DNA of 61,691 bases, taken from Aquamicrobium zhengzhouense (GTDB lineage: Bacteria; Pseudomonadota; Alphaproteobacteria; Rhizobiales; Rhizobiaceae). The notes below the pieces were generated by a model. That model searched no databases. It was not told the DNA's origin and saw only the letters and a program-made list of their open reading frames with translations. Position numbers and translations under genes: made by a program. Positions 15,145 to 25,243 of this stretch are shown here, in pieces (within the stretch, counting starts at the first letter, position 1; each line of letters begins with the position of its first letter). The stretch is taken from contig NZ_JADGMQ010000019.1 in the NCBI RefSeq assembly GCF_016124105.1, positions 1-61,691 of the forward strand, read 5' to 3'.

Positions 15145-16785
15145 ATGGTCGCCAAACTGACCACATCGGAAAGGCAATCTGCGGCCGTCATTCTGCTGCT
15201 GGTAGCGCTAGCCGGCATCGCGATGGCCGCCGCCGGTCGCAACGAGGCGATGGGCGTGCATGGTCTTATCGTCATTCTGTTTGCCGGCGCGCTGCTATAT
15301 CCCGTGCTGTCCGCCTTCTATGCGCCGGAGCCCACGGAAGACCGTCAGGCATCTTACTACGATGAACCGATCAAGGTGGGTATCGCTCTGGCAATGGGCT
15401 GGGCGATCTTCGGCATGTTTATGGGCGTTTGGGTCGCCGCACAGCTCGCCTGGCCGAATCTCCATTTCGATGGCGCATGGTCGACCTTTGGGCGCCTGCG
15501 CCCGACACATACCACCGGCGTTATATTCGGCTTCGGCGGCAACGCCTTGATCGCCACCTCTTTCCATGTGGTCCAGCGCACATCGCGCGCGCGGCTGGCC
15601 GGCCAGGTCAGCCCCTGGTTCGTGCTCTTCGGCTATAATCTCTTCTGTGTGCTTGCGGTTACCGGCTACATCCTCGGCGTCACGCAGTCGAAGGAATATG
15701 CCGAGCCAGAGTGGTATGCCGACCTGTGGCTGGTGGTGGTGTGGGTGACGTATTTCCTCCTCTATATCGCGACCATCGCGCGACGGAAGGAACCGCATAT
15801 CTACGTCGCCAACTGGTACTTCATGGCCTTCATTCTAGTCGTGGCGATCCTGCATATCGTGAACAATCTCGCTTTGCCCATCTCGTGGGGTAGCGCCAAG
15901 AGCTACACGATCTGGCCCGGCGTGCAGGATGCGATGGTCCAGTGGTGGTATGGCCACAATGCCGTGGCATTCTTCCTGACCGCCGGCTTCCTCGGCATGC
16001 TCTATTACTATCTCCCCATTCGCGCGGGGCGACCGATCTTCTCCTACCGTCTGTCGATTCTCAGCTTCTGGGGCATCACCTTCTTCTACATGTGGGCGGG
16101 CTCGCACCATCTGCACTATACGGCGCTACCGCACTGGGTGCAGACGCTCGGAATGACGTTTTCGGTCATGCTGCTGGTGCCGTCATGGGCATCGGCCGGC
16201 AATGCGCTGCTGACCCTCAACGGCGCCTGGCACCAGGTTCGCGACGACGCGACGCTGCGGTTCATGATGGCCGCAGCCGTGTTCTACGGCATTTCCACCT
16301 TTGAGGGTTCGTTCCTCGCTATCCGGCCGGTCAACGCCTTGTCGCATTACACTGACTGGACCGTAGGGCACGTGCATGCAGGCGCCCTCGGCTGGGTGGC
16401 TCTCATCAGTTTTGGATCGATCTACACACTGGTGCCGGCACTGTGGAAGCGCGAGCGAATGTACTCTCCTGCGCTGATCGAGTGGCATTTCTGGCTCGCG
16501 ATAGCGGGAACGCTCGTCTACATCTTTGCCATGTGGAATTCGGGCATCCTGCAGGGCCTGATGTGGCGCACATACACGGAAGAAGGCACGCTTGCCTACT
16601 CCTTCCTCGATAGTCTTGTCGCGATGTATCCCTATTACATTGCCCGGACCATCGGCGGGGCGATGTTCCTGCTGGGCACCGCGATCGGTTGCTGCAACAT
16701 CTGGATGACCATCCGGCTGGTTCCCGCGACCGTTCCCGAGGAAGCCGATTTGCCGGTCAAAGACGCAGTCGTGGCGGGGGAGTAA
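15145..16785 (+). CDS. ccoN: cbb3-type cytochrome c oxidase subunit I
   Basis: 546 residues with about 14 membrane helices. This is the catalytic haem b/b3-CuB subunit of the high-affinity terminal oxidase. Seen in the sequence are RPTHTTGVIFGFGGNAL (low-spin haem His), WWYGHNAVAFFLTAGFLGML then YYYLPIRAGRP (CuB His and the Tyr region), WAGSHHLHYTALPHW (CuB His pair) and DWTVGHVHAGALGW (haem His pair). An N-terminal extension of about 60 residues with two extra helices precedes the core. The start follows GGAGGAG. It heads the ccoNOQP operon, four bases before ccoO. Confidence 0.95.
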   Translation: MVAKLTTSERQSAAVILLLVALAGIAMAAAGRNEAMGVHGLIVILFAGALLYPVLSAFYAPEPTEDRQASYYDEPIKVGIALAMGWAIFGMFMGVWVAAQLAWPNLHFDGAWSTFGRLRPTHTTGVIFGFGGNALIATSFHVVQRTSRARLAGQVSPWFVLFGYNLFCVLAVTGYILGVTQSKEYAEPEWYADLWLVVVWVTYFLLYIATIARRKEPHIYVANWYFMAFILVVAILHIVNNLALPISWGSAKSYTIWPGVQDAMVQWWYGHNAVAFFLTAGFLGMLYYYLPIRAGRPIFSYRLSILSFWGITFFYMWAGSHHLHYTALPHWVQTLGMTFSVMLLVPSWASAGNALLTLNGAWHQVRDDATLRFMMAAAVFYGISTFEGSFLAIRPVNALSHYTDWTVGHVHAGALGWVALISFGSIYTLVPALWKRERMYSPALIEWHFWLAIAGTLVYIFAMWNSGILQGLMWRTYTEEGTLAYSFLDSLVAMYPYYIARTIGGAMFLLGTAIGCCNIWMTIRLVPATVPEEADLPVKDAVVAGE

Positions 16786-16789
16786 GCGG

Positions 16790-17542
16790 ATGCCGGAGTT
16801 CTTTCATCGCAAAATCGAACGGTCCGCCATCGGCTTCGTGCTTGCCATCATCGCAGCCGCGAGTGTCGGCGGCATCGTCGAAATCGCGCCGCTCTTTACC
16901 ATCGATGAGACGGTAGAAGAGGCACCCGACATGCGCGTCTACACCCCACTGGAGCTGGCGGGGCGCGATATCTACGTGCGTGAGGGCTGCTATGCCTGCC
17001 ACAGCCAGATGATCCGCACTCTTCGCGACGAAGTCGAGCGTTATGGGCCATACTCGCTCGCGGTCGAATCCAAATACGACCGGCCCATGTTATGGGGATC
17101 GAAGCGCACGGGACCCGACCTTGCCCGTGTCGGTGGCAAATATTCGGATGCGTGGCATGTTGCGCATCTGATTAACCCGCGCGACGTTGTGCCAGAATCG
17201 AATATGCCGGCCTACGCATTCCTTGCGCGCACAGCCCTGCGCACCGACGATTTGTCCGATCATCTGCGTGCCCAGCGCAGGCTGGGCGTACCCTATAGTG
17301 ACGAGATGATTGCGAACGCGGTGGCCGATGCCTACGGACAGGCAGCTCCCGACAGCGACTTTGCAGCAGGCGTCAGCGAGAGGTACGGTGAGGCTACGGA
17401 AGTCAGTGCATTCGATGGCGTTGCATCCCGCCTGACGGAAATGGACGCGCTGGTCGCTTACCTGCAGGTGCTGGGCCGACTGACGAGTGCGGCTTACGAG
17501 AATACCGCCGTGTCGCAGGAAGCGCCCAACCCGGATAACTGA
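16790..17542 (+). CDS. ccoO: cbb3-type cytochrome c oxidase subunit II (mono-haem)
   Basis: 250 residues. One N-terminal membrane anchor (about 12-33) is followed by a single c-type haem site CYACH (67-71) in a REGCYACHSQMIRTL context. GPYSLAVESKYDRPMLWGSK then RTGPDLARVGGKYSDAWH, and MPAY as the axial-Met region, are the family hallmarks. It passes electrons from CcoP to CcoN at the periplasmic face. Confidence 0.95.
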   Translation: MPEFFHRKIERSAIGFVLAIIAAASVGGIVEIAPLFTIDETVEEAPDMRVYTPLELAGRDIYVREGCYACHSQMIRTLRDEVERYGPYSLAVESKYDRPMLWGSKRTGPDLARVGGKYSDAWHVAHLINPRDVVPESNMPAYAFLARTALRTDDLSDHLRAQRRLGVPYSDEMIANAVADAYGQAAPDSDFAAGVSERYGEATEVSAFDGVASRLTEMDALVAYLQVLGRLTSAAYENTAVSQEAPNPDN

Positions 17543-17554
17543 GGAGACGCGCCG

Positions 17555-17725
17555 ATGGATTTCGATCACGATACGCTGGTGGCCTTCTCCAAGAGTTGGG
17601 GCCTGTTCTACCTCATGGGGTTCTTCATCTGCGTGATCATTTATGCCTTCTGGCCTTCAAACCGGAAGCGCTTCACACGTGCGAAAACCAGCATATTGTC
17701 GGGGGAGGATAAGCCGTGGCGGTAG
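17555..17725 (+). CDS. ccoQ: cbb3 oxidase subunit IV (CcoQ/FixQ)
   Basis: A 56-residue single-helix protein (hydrophobic at about 17-32, LFYLMGFFICVIIYAFWP) with a charged C-terminal tail, as usual for CcoQ, which stabilises the complex. The start follows GAGGAGACGC. Its last 10 bases overlap the start of ccoP. Confidence 0.9.
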   Translation: MDFDHDTLVAFSKSWGLFYLMGFFICVIIYAFWPSNRKRFTRAKTSILSGEDKPWR

Positions 17726-18597
17726 AAGAGCGCGATCCGGTGACCGGCCGCGAGACGACCGGTCACGAATGGAACGGCATCAAGGAACTCGACACCCCCG
17801 TTCCACGCGGCGTGCTGATATTCCTCGTCGTCACTCATATCTGGGCAGTGGCCTGGTGGTTCTTCGCGCCCACATGGCCGCTGGGAAGCACCTACACGAA
17901 GGGGTTGCTCGGCATCGATCAGCGCACCACGGTGGAAGAGAACCTTGTCAGGGCGCAGCAGGCGCGGTCCGTCTGGACGACCCGTCTGGAGACGGAACCT
18001 TACGAAACCATCCTCGCCGACCAGCAACTGATGGGGATCGTGCGGAGTACCGGCCACCAACTGTTTGGGGACAACTGCGCCGCATGCCACGGCGTGGACG
18101 GAAGCGGACGTGCAGGGTACCCCGATCTGACTGACGACGACTGGATCTGGGGTGGAGAACCGGAAGCGATCGAGCAGACCATGCGTGTCGGTATCAACAC
18201 GCGCCATCCCGACAGCCGTATCGGACAGATGCCCGCATTCGGACGCGACGGCATACTGGAACGCGAGCATGTCAGCAATGTCGCATCCTATGTCTATTCG
18301 CTGAGCAATCCCGAATACTCGACGCCGGAAAACCGAGAGCGCATTGAGGCCGGCAGAACCGTCTTCGCTGACAATTGTGCAGCCTGCCACGGCGACGACG
18401 CCACTGGCAACCGCGAGGTAGGCGCTCCCAATCTGGCCGATAATCGCTGGGTCTACGGCGGAGATCTGCAGACTATCATCAACTCGGTTCACGGCGGCCG
18501 CGAAGGCCATATGCCGACGTGGGACGAGCGGCTCAGCAATCTCGATATCCGGACGCTGTCGCTCTACGTCTATGATCTCGGGATCGTCGGACGATGA
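17716..18597 (+). CDS. ccoP: cbb3-type cytochrome c oxidase subunit III (di-haem)
   Basis: 293 residues. It has an N-terminal HEWNGIKELDTPVPRG motif typical of FixP, a membrane helix (about 32-52) and two periplasmic cytochrome c domains with haem sites CAACH at 121-125 and 221-225. Axial methionines are in QMPAF and HMPTW. It takes electrons from soluble cytochromes. The GTG start overlaps ccoQ and is preceded by GGGGGAGG. Its stop overlaps the next ATG. Confidence 0.95.
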   Translation: MAVEERDPVTGRETTGHEWNGIKELDTPVPRGVLIFLVVTHIWAVAWWFFAPTWPLGSTYTKGLLGIDQRTTVEENLVRAQQARSVWTTRLETEPYETILADQQLMGIVRSTGHQLFGDNCAACHGVDGSGRAGYPDLTDDDWIWGGEPEAIEQTMRVGINTRHPDSRIGQMPAFGRDGILEREHVSNVASYVYSLSNPEYSTPENRERIEAGRTVFADNCAACHGDDATGNREVGAPNLADNRWVYGGDLQTIINSVHGGREGHMPTWDERLSNLDIRTLSLYVYDLGIVGR

Positions 18598-18788
18598 ATG
18601 CTCAGGCACCTCATCGCCAGCGGAAGTCCTGGATCATCTGGTCGCTGGTGACGATGGGGCTGGCGCTTTTCGTCGGCGCAAATGCGCATTTGGCCTATGT
18701 CGCATTCGCCTCCCAGCCCGACTGCGTCTCCCACTCGAAAGGCTCGGGAGAGGCCCATGATTATCGCGCCGCAAAGTCTGCCTGCTAG
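18594..18788 (+). CDS. Small single-helix membrane protein in the cbb3 operon
   Basis: 64 residues: a basic N-terminus, one membrane helix (about 13-36) and a short periplasmic tail with two cysteines (PDCVSH and a final C). It starts by a 4-base ATGA overlap with ccoP, so it is translated with it. In the standard order, ccoG and ccoH would follow ccoP. This protein is too short to be CcoH and shows no clear similarity. It could have an assembly role, but that is only a guess from position. Confidence 0.75.
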   Translation: MNAQAPHRQRKSWIIWSLVTMGLALFVGANAHLAYVAFASQPDCVSHSKGSGEAHDYRAAKSAC

Positions 18789-18800
18789 GAGGAGGACGAG

Positions 18801-19625
18801 ATGACCGTGACTGCGAAGTCGTACGGATTGTTCAGCGAGACCTCCGGCATCGGCGAGACGCGCGATCCGAGGCTGCAACGGAACCTGCCGCTTTTCGTCG
18901 GCCTCAGTTGGCTTGCAGCTGGCTGGCGCGACCTGTGGCATCGCCCAAGTGCCAGCCTAGCCTATGGCTTCGGCATCTTCGTGCTGTCGTGGGTTCTCGT
19001 GTGGGTACTGGCTGCCTTCGGCAGCGACTACATTCTCTTCCCCGCCCTTGCCGGGTTCATGATCGTCGGTCCTTTCTTCGCAATCGGGCTTTATGAGAAA
19101 AGCCGTGCCATCGAGGAGAACCGCGAGGTGGGCCTTGCCCAGATGCTTGCGATTCACCCACGCGCGGGACGGCAGGTTTTCTTCACCGGATTGATGCTTT
19201 GTGCGCTGATGCTTCTGTGGATGCGTGCCGCCGTCTTCGTTTACGCGATATTTTTCGGCGTTACGCCATTTCCCGGGATTGAGCATATCGCAAACATGCT
19301 GTTCCGCACGGCCTATGGGCTGTTGATGGTGGCAGTAGGGAGCGCTATCGGGGGACTGTTTGCGGCGTTCTCCTTCGCCGTCAGCGTATTCGCCGTGCCC
19401 ATGCAGCTTGATCGCAGGGTCGATGCGATGACTGCAATGGCCACGAGCATGCAGATGGTTTGGAACAATCTCGGTCCGATGATCGTGTGGGGCGCAATCG
19501 TGCTCGCCCTGTTCGGACTTTCGGTTGTGACCGGGCTCGTCGGTCTGATCATCGTCTTCCCGCTTCTCGGCCACGCGACGTGGTACGCTTATCGCGCGAT
19601 GCAGATCCCGGAGACCACGTTATGA
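18801..19625 (+). CDS. DUF2189 multi-pass membrane protein
   Basis: 274 residues with six to seven hydrophobic helices and the DUF2189 features [37 protein letters not shown] and [11 protein letters not shown]. The family is often found near cytochrome oxidase genes, but its biochemical role is unknown. GGAGGAGG precedes the start, and its stop overlaps the ccoI start by four bases, so it belongs to the operon. Confidence 0.85.
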   Translation: MTVTAKSYGLFSETSGIGETRDPRLQRNLPLFVGLSWLAAGWRDLWHRPSASLAYGFGIFVLSWVLVWVLAAFGSDYILFPALAGFMIVGPFFAIGLYEKSRAIEENREVGLAQMLAIHPRAGRQVFFTGLMLCALMLLWMRAAVFVYAIFFGVTPFPGIEHIANMLFRTAYGLLMVAVGSAIGGLFAAFSFAVSVFAVPMQLDRRVDAMTAMATSMQMVWNNLGPMIVWGAIVLALFGLSVVTGLVGLIIVFPLLGHATWYAYRAMQIPETTL

Positions 19626-21877
19626 GTTGCTGCGCGCCGGGTAGCGAAGCTGCCTTGGCGCTCGGTCCCGGCCGCGCTATTCCGCCGGATGAAATCCGTC
19701 TGTCGAGCAGAGAGCTGGGCGACGGGCTGATGCAGACTGACTTGTCCGTGCCGCAGGCACATTGCGGCGCATGCATTGCTGGTGTCGAGGTTGCGCTCGT
19801 GCAGCTGCCGGGGGTGCTCGCTGCTCGGTTGAACCTCTCTGCAAAGCGGGTCTCCGTGAAATGGCAGGCCGATCAGCCTGTGCCGGATATGATAGGGGCG
19901 CTGCGTGGCGCTGGCTATGAGGCCACGTTGAGCGGCACCCAGGATCACGATCATGATCCGGAAATGGCGAGGCTTTTGCGGGCCACAGCCGTCGCGGGCT
20001 TTTCGGCCATGAACATCATGATGCTGTCCATTTCGATCTGGTCGGGCTCAGATGCCGAAACCCGCAATGCGTTCCACGTCATCTCTGCGATCCTCGCCGT
20101 GCCCGCCATTACCTATTCCGGGCAGGTCTTCTTCGGATCGGCGTGGTCCGCCCTCAGGGCTGGCAGATCTAATATGGACGTGCCGATCTCTGTCGGCATC
20201 CTGCTCACGCTCGCCCTGAGCCTTTATGATACGGCGACCGGCGCACCGCACGCTTACTTCGATGCGGTGACGTCGCTCATATTCTTCCTACTCGCCGGAC
20301 GCACGCTCGATCATGCGATGCGTGTGCGCGCGCGGACGGCTGTCACAGGTCTTGCCCGTATGATGCCGCGCGGCGCCATGGTGATCGCAGCAGACGGAAG
20401 TCGCGTCTATCGCGATCTCGCTACGATCTCTCCCGGCGATCTGCTGCATGTCGCGCCGGGCGAACGGATACCGACCAACGGCACAGTCATGTCGGGAACA
20501 GGTGCGCTCGATATGTCGGTCGTCAATGGAGAGGCGCGTCCGGAGCGTTGCAGTCCGGGAGATGCAGTACTCTCAGGTGCGCTGAGCCTCGATGGCGCAC
20601 TGACGATCCGCGTCGACAAACGGCCTCAGGATTCGTTTCTAGCCGACATGGTCCGGATGATGGAGGCTGCGGAAGACGGACGCGCGCGCTACCGTCGGCT
20701 TGCCGACCGGGCTGCGGCCCTCTACTCGCCCGTCATCCACACGCTGGCGCTGGCGACTGGACTTGGATGGCTGGCGGCAACGGGTGACGTCCATCGCTCG
20801 CTCACCATCGCCATCGCGGTGCTGATAATCACGTGCCCCTGCGCGCTCGGGCTTGCCGTGCCGATGGTGCAGGTCGTGGCGGCGCGACGCCTATTCGGCC
20901 TCGGCGTCGCTATCAAGGACGGGAGCGCGCTGGAGCGCCTCAGCGAGGTCGACCGCGTCGTCTTCGACAAGACCGCTACACTCACGCTGGGCACTCCGAC
21001 GGTGACGAAACACAACGTGCCTGCCGCGGATCTCGCCGCGGCAGCAACACTGGCTCAAGCCTCGCGGCATCCTATTTCACGCGCGGTGGCAACCCTCCTT
21101 CCGATCAGCGACAGCAAGGTCTCCGAGATACGCGAAGTCCCGGGGAAAGGCGTAGAGGGGACTATTTGCGGCCACGTCTACCGGCTTGGCAGCGGAGACT
21201 GGATTTTCGGAGAGGCGTTGGCACCGGACGACGAAGCTGCCGCGTGGCTTTCGAAGGATGGCAATCCCGTTGGCTCGTTTTCGATGGTCGATCGCCTGCG
21301 GCCCCGTGCTGAGGATTCTGTCCGCCAATTGTCATCCCTAGGCATTAGCGCGGAGATCCTGTCTGGGGACCGGGAAGCTGAGGTGCAGCGCATCGCCGCT
21401 CAGTTGGGTATCGATGAAACAATATCCAGCGCGATGCCGGATGAGAAAGTCGGCCGGCTCGAAATTCTCGCAGCACAGGGACGCACGGTGCTGATGATAG
21501 GCGATGGCTTGAACGACGCACCTGCGCTGGCGACGGCCCATGTCTCAATGGCGCCATCGAGCGCTGCCGATGTCGGTCGCAACGCCTCCGACTTGGTGTT
21601 CCTCGGCGACAGTCTCGACGTCGTCCCGCACACGATCACGGTGGCGCGAGCTGCGGACCGTCTGGTTCGCCAGAATCTCGGCCTCGCGGTCGCCTACAAC
21701 GTTGTGGTCGTTCCGATTGCAATGGCCGGATACGTAACCCCGCTGATAGCGGCCATCGCCATGTCGGCATCGTCGATACTGGTGGTCGCCAATGCGTTGC
21801 GACTGTCGCGTGAAGACATCGCAAAGCCGGCACTGCAAAAACAGTCGGCTGCATGGCCGCTCGCAGAGCAGACATGA
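19622..21877 (+). CDS. ccoI: CcoI/FixI copper-transporting P-type ATPase
   Basis: 751 residues. It moves copper across the inner membrane for assembly of the cbb3 CuB site. An N-terminal HMA domain (HCGAC, Cys48 and Cys51) is followed by eight membrane helices, the CPC transport motif (405-407), SRHPIS, SGDRE and [10 protein letters not shown]. The phosphorylation motif reads DKTAT (449-453), with alanine where P-type ATPases have the near-invariant glycine of DKTGT. The codon is GCT at 20975-20977. The actuator loop reads NGEARP where TGES/TGEP is usual. The start at 19622 overlaps the DUF2189 stop. The frame opens earlier, inside that gene. Confidence 0.92.
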   Translation: MSCCAPGSEAALALGPGRAIPPDEIRLSSRELGDGLMQTDLSVPQAHCGACIAGVEVALVQLPGVLAARLNLSAKRVSVKWQADQPVPDMIGALRGAGYEATLSGTQDHDHDPEMARLLRATAVAGFSAMNIMMLSISIWSGSDAETRNAFHVISAILAVPAITYSGQVFFGSAWSALRAGRSNMDVPISVGILLTLALSLYDTATGAPHAYFDAVTSLIFFLLAGRTLDHAMRVRARTAVTGLARMMPRGAMVIAADGSRVYRDLATISPGDLLHVAPGERIPTNGTVMSGTGALDMSVVNGEARPERCSPGDAVLSGALSLDGALTIRVDKRPQDSFLADMVRMMEAAEDGRARYRRLADRAAALYSPVIHTLALATGLGWLAATGDVHRSLTIAIAVLIITCPCALGLAVPMVQVVAARRLFGLGVAIKDGSALERLSEVDRVVFDKTATLTLGTPTVTKHNVPAADLAAAATLAQASRHPISRAVATLLPISDSKVSEIREVPGKGVEGTICGHVYRLGSGDWIFGEALAPDDEAAAWLSKDGNPVGSFSMVDRLRPRAEDSVRQLSSLGISAEILSGDREAEVQRIAAQLGIDETISSAMPDEKVGRLEILAAQGRTVLMIGDGLNDAPALATAHVSMAPSSAADVGRNASDLVFLGDSLDVVPHTITVARAADRLVRQNLGLAVAYNVVVVPIAMAGYVTPLIAAIAMSASSILVVANALRLSREDIAKPALQKQSAAWPLAEQT

Positions 21878-22086
21878 GTTACGCTATCTGGCTCGTTCCT
21901 GTCGGTCTCGTCATGGGGCTCGTAGGTCTGATCGCCTTTCTCTGGTCGATGAAAAGCGGCCAACTCGAAGACCTCGACGGAGCCGCCGAGCGAGTGCTGA
22001 TCGGAGACAAGGCCGATCGACCCCTACCATCGCATATCGACAATGATGCCCCTGAGTTCTCCACTGTCAAAGGATACAAGCCATGA
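21874..22086 (+). CDS. ccoS: cbb3 oxidase maturation protein CcoS
   Basis: 70 residues: one N-terminal membrane helix, then the family signature [21 protein letters not shown]. CcoS is needed to load haem and copper into the cbb3 oxidase. It starts with ATG at 21874, overlapping the ccoI stop by four bases. Confidence 0.93.
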   Translation: MSYAIWLVPVGLVMGLVGLIAFLWSMKSGQLEDLDGAAERVLIGDKADRPLPSHIDNDAPEFSTVKGYKP

Positions 22087-22217
22087 CACGTTTCGTCGAC
22101 CGGCCATTCGACTGGGTCGCGGCCTTGGCCCTCGCTTCGGGCGCGGCGGTGATAGTGCCAAGTATGATTGTATTGGTCCTTACGCTGCTAGCGGTCGCCG
22201 ACTCGTTTGTTTGGTGA
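22083..22217 (+). CDS. Small membrane protein at the end of the cbb3 operon
   Basis: 44 residues with a long hydrophobic segment (about 13-40). The ATG at 22083 overlaps the ccoS stop by four bases (ATGA), the same coupling seen through the rest of the operon. That is the main reason to believe it. I do not recognise the sequence. Confidence 0.55.
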   Translation: MTRFVDRPFDWVAALALASGAAVIVPSMIVLVLTLLAVADSFVW

Positions 22218-23064
22218 TCTCCTAGGATCTCCTTTTCCTGGCAGACAGGCTGGTTCTGTCGGAAATTTTCTTGGCAACCAATTTCGGAGCACAAGAATCG
22301 CTCACATTTGGAGCCGTTTCTTGTACAAACGCCGCCACTACGATCGTTCAGTGATCCTACTGAGAGTAAGATGGTATCTGGCCTACAATCTGAGCATACC
22401 TGGTCTGGAAGCGGGTGGAGCCGGCGTGCACCAAGACCGCGTCTCTCACGCTTAAGACACAGGGCATCGGCCAGTTCGGGTGCGCGGATGGGATCGACCG
22501 GTTCGCAGACAACACCGAGCGCCTGATCGAGGCGACGACCGATCTCGGGACAGAAGCGCAGGGTAAGCGGAGCGCGAGGCTGATCCAACAGATCGCCGAC
22601 GGTCTCGAGGCAAGCCCAGCCCTCAGGCCGACACCGCACCATACGCCGACGCAGACGTGGCGATTGCCGGCGAAGACGCCATGAAGAAGCGCCTGGTGGA
22701 AGATGGCGCCGAGGTCCTGGGTGGGGAGTTTTTCCTAGCGGACGATAGCCTGATCTATCGAACCTGGGCTGCGGGCAACAACGCCGGCAGGGCCGCGCAG
22801 GAACAGTACATCTCGAAGACCAAACCGCTGACGAAGGCTTTTGTTTGAACGTCGGCTTCTTGGATACTGCGAGCTACTAGACAGTACCGCTTGCAGACGG
22901 CCCCGTACTGGCCGTGGAAAATCACTTCCGAGATCCGGCGATTGCGGGTGCGCCAACCGCCACATTGGGGCGGTTGACCAAGTGTCGGCTTTCCCAGTTC
23001 CTCAGCCAGGACCGGACCGTCAGCTTCCGGCCCCCTAGCTGTCACTTTTCATGCCTTGGCAGTG
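22218..23064. other. Gene-poor junction between the cbb3 operon and the integrase
   Basis: Several short open frames exist (for example 22415-22684 and 22657-22848 on the plus strand, 22067-22642 on the minus strand). None has a convincing start, and none resembles a family I know. This stretch may hold the attachment site of the adjacent recombinase, but I saw no tRNA gene and no clear repeat. Confidence 0.45.
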
Positions 23065-25194
23065 TCACCCTTTGCTTTTCTTCGGGCGGCGCCCGCGTTT
23101 GTCACCAAAGCGGTCACCGTTCTTGCGACCAGCCCACGGAGGCGGCAACTTCTGCTCAACCCACGGCAGCAAACGGATCGGACGAGGCTCGAGATGATCT
23201 GTGATCGTCGGGTACTTCAGGAGTATATTCTGCAGGAGCGGAAGACCTGCGGGATTGGTGTATCTTGTTGCCGTCTCGGTGTTGCCTAGGCGCCCGGCGA
23301 GGTCCTCGATGACGCCTTCGGAAACATCTTCCTGTTTTAACTGGTTCGCGAAGCCGTGTCGGAGTGCGTGGATGGGGCGCTGCCACAGCTCATCTGACAT
23401 GCACTTCTTCGCGATGGGGACGAAGTCCTTGTAGAAGCGATCGCCAAGGTCCTGTGTTTTCCGGAAGGGTGAATATAGCTCCGGGAATAGCAGTTCGTGA
23501 CCCAATTCCTTAAGGCGGGTGACGTAGTCGAGGAAGTTCAGGCGCAGTAGTTCTGTCGGGACGGGCAGCATGCGCTCTGACTGGGTGTTTTTGACCGTGC
23601 GGTACTTGTTCGGTTTGATGTTGATCGCCCAGTGCCCGTTTTCCTGGACGATTTCGTGAAGCATCAGGCCCGCGAACTCGTTTCGTCGCGATCCAAGGTA
23701 GGTGAATAGCATCGGCAGGAAGTAATTAGCCGAGTGAAACACCAGATCGCCATGTGCCTCCGGTTTGTCCGCGCTCAACTGTCCGGTGAAAATCGGTAAA
23801 TCGAAGAGCGGGCGAACCTGGTCAGGGCCTGGCTTGACCTGTTGGTGGCGAACGTCGCCTCGTTTTGGTTTTCGCGGGCGCAGACTTTTTAGCGTCCAGT
23901 CTGCGATCGTGTAGTTGGACGCCTGGAGATGTGTCTGGAAATGAGTAAGGTTCCCAAGATGGCGCCGGATGGTTGCGCCCGCCAAGCCAATTTTACCGGG
24001 CTTACCCTTCGCCTTTTCCTCCGCAACGATCCGGGCTGATTCTTCGCGCATGGCTTGCGTCGACAGGGTACGTAGGCGTGGACTTCTGCCCCAAGATGGG
24101 ATCACTTGATTGAAGTGCTGTCTTAGCGCGGCCACGTGCGTCTGTGTTATCTGGCCGGAATGCGTGACGCCGTGTTCCTTAAGGATGCCGCGGAAGAGAT
24201 TGACAAGCACACGCGCGTCAGCGGCGGTTTCGGCGGTCCACTCCTTTCCCTTGTTGGCGATCATCTTGTCGACTTCCTCGTCAAACCTCGAAAGAGGAAG
24301 GTCAGTTCTACCTAGAGCCGCCGTGTCATGAACAGAGGCCAAGACATCGACAATTGGCTGAGCGGGAAGCGTCTGGATCTCAGGGTTTTGCTCTGGGATT
24401 GATGATGCCTGTAATGGCGCGTCGGCTTTCCACGTGACCTGTGGCTGCGGAGGTGGTGCAACCGCGAGTGCTTCGATGGGCGAGGGCGCTTGTGGGCGCG
24501 ACAGCTTGTGCAGGCTCGGCTTTCTTGGATCATCTGGAGAGGCGAGAAAGGCGTCGGCGCGTGCGCGGAAGATTTCCTCTGACGCAGCATCGCGGTTCAG
24601 CCCTGTGTCGTCCAGCCCGACCTGCGCCATCCGCTGAAGAACGTCTCTCAGAAAACGGCCGCGCGATGGTCCGCGCAGGTCGGTGCGCACGCCTTCGCTT
24701 TCGGATCGGAATGTCTCGGCGATCGCGGGGATGTCGTCCTCGCTCGCCCCTGCCTCGATGAGTGCCTCGCGGACGTCTGATCCAGGTTCAAAATTCAGCG
24801 TGCCAGTTGGGCCGTAGGCTTCGAGTAGCCGATATGCATATCCAACGTGGCGATCTGCGTCCCGTTGTTCGGGATCGCGCAGCGACCCAAGGCGCTTGGC
24901 GCCGCGATCAAGGTTGTCGATCTCGGCGCGTACGGCCTCGCTTTCGAGCGCGAATATCTTTGCCAGCTGTTCCCTCGTCGCCATCCTCGCCCCCGGCAAC
25001 AGTTCGATCTCCACAAGCAGAGCGTTAAGCCGCCGTGCCACGACGCTGGCGATCTTGCGGTCCGATAACCTAAGGCTCAGTGAAAGGCGGGTGTTCTTGC
25101 CAGCAGCCTCAAAACTGACGGGGATCCAAGCCCGCCAATGAAAGTTCGGACCTCTTCGGATGAGGTTTTCGACCTGGTGTCGACGCAGTCCCAT
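23065..25194 (-). CDS. Large tyrosine recombinase (phage-type integrase)
   Basis: 709 residues, much longer than a simple integrase. The N-terminus (LSLSLRLSDRKIASVVARRL then NALL) is an arm-binding-type domain as in DUF6538-bearing integrases. A long helical region (about 60-230) and a Pro-rich linker follow. The C-terminal catalytic domain has the first Arg in YLGSRRNEFAGL, HALRHGF (Arg612) and the nucleophile candidate Tyr645 in TATRYTNPAGL. The frame is intact. A decayed second copy of its N-terminal half lies at 49177-49830 on the same strand. Confidence 0.88.
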   Translation of the reverse strand: MGLRRHQVENLIRRGPNFHWRAWIPVSFEAAGKNTRLSLSLRLSDRKIASVVARRLNALLVEIELLPGARMATREQLAKIFALESEAVRAEIDNLDRGAKRLGSLRDPEQRDADRHVGYAYRLLEAYGPTGTLNFEPGSDVREALIEAGASEDDIPAIAETFRSESEGVRTDLRGPSRGRFLRDVLQRMAQVGLDDTGLNRDAASEEIFRARADAFLASPDDPRKPSLHKLSRPQAPSPIEALAVAPPPQPQVTWKADAPLQASSIPEQNPEIQTLPAQPIVDVLASVHDTAALGRTDLPLSRFDEEVDKMIANKGKEWTAETAADARVLVNLFRGILKEHGVTHSGQITQTHVAALRQHFNQVIPSWGRSPRLRTLSTQAMREESARIVAEEKAKGKPGKIGLAGATIRRHLGNLTHFQTHLQASNYTIADWTLKSLRPRKPKRGDVRHQQVKPGPDQVRPLFDLPIFTGQLSADKPEAHGDLVFHSANYFLPMLFTYLGSRRNEFAGLMLHEIVQENGHWAINIKPNKYRTVKNTQSERMLPVPTELLRLNFLDYVTRLKELGHELLFPELYSPFRKTQDLGDRFYKDFVPIAKKCMSDELWQRPIHALRHGFANQLKQEDVSEGVIEDLAGRLGNTETATRYTNPAGLPLLQNILLKYPTITDHLEPRPIRLLPWVEQKLPPPWAGRKNGDRFGDKRGRRPKKSKG

Positions 25195-25243
25195 TCGCCG
25201 TGCTCCCGCTTGGCCCGAGGCGAATGGGCATCACCTATGGGCA

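Noticed and set aside
17641..18609. 322-codon minus-strand frame opposite ccoP
   Set aside because: Antisense shadow. CcoP with two CAACH haem sites is on the plus strand.
22415..22848. Two plus-strand frames between ccoS and the integrase
   Set aside because: They look protein-like in places but overlap in different frames, lack ribosome-binding sites and match nothing I know, so I left them unannotated.
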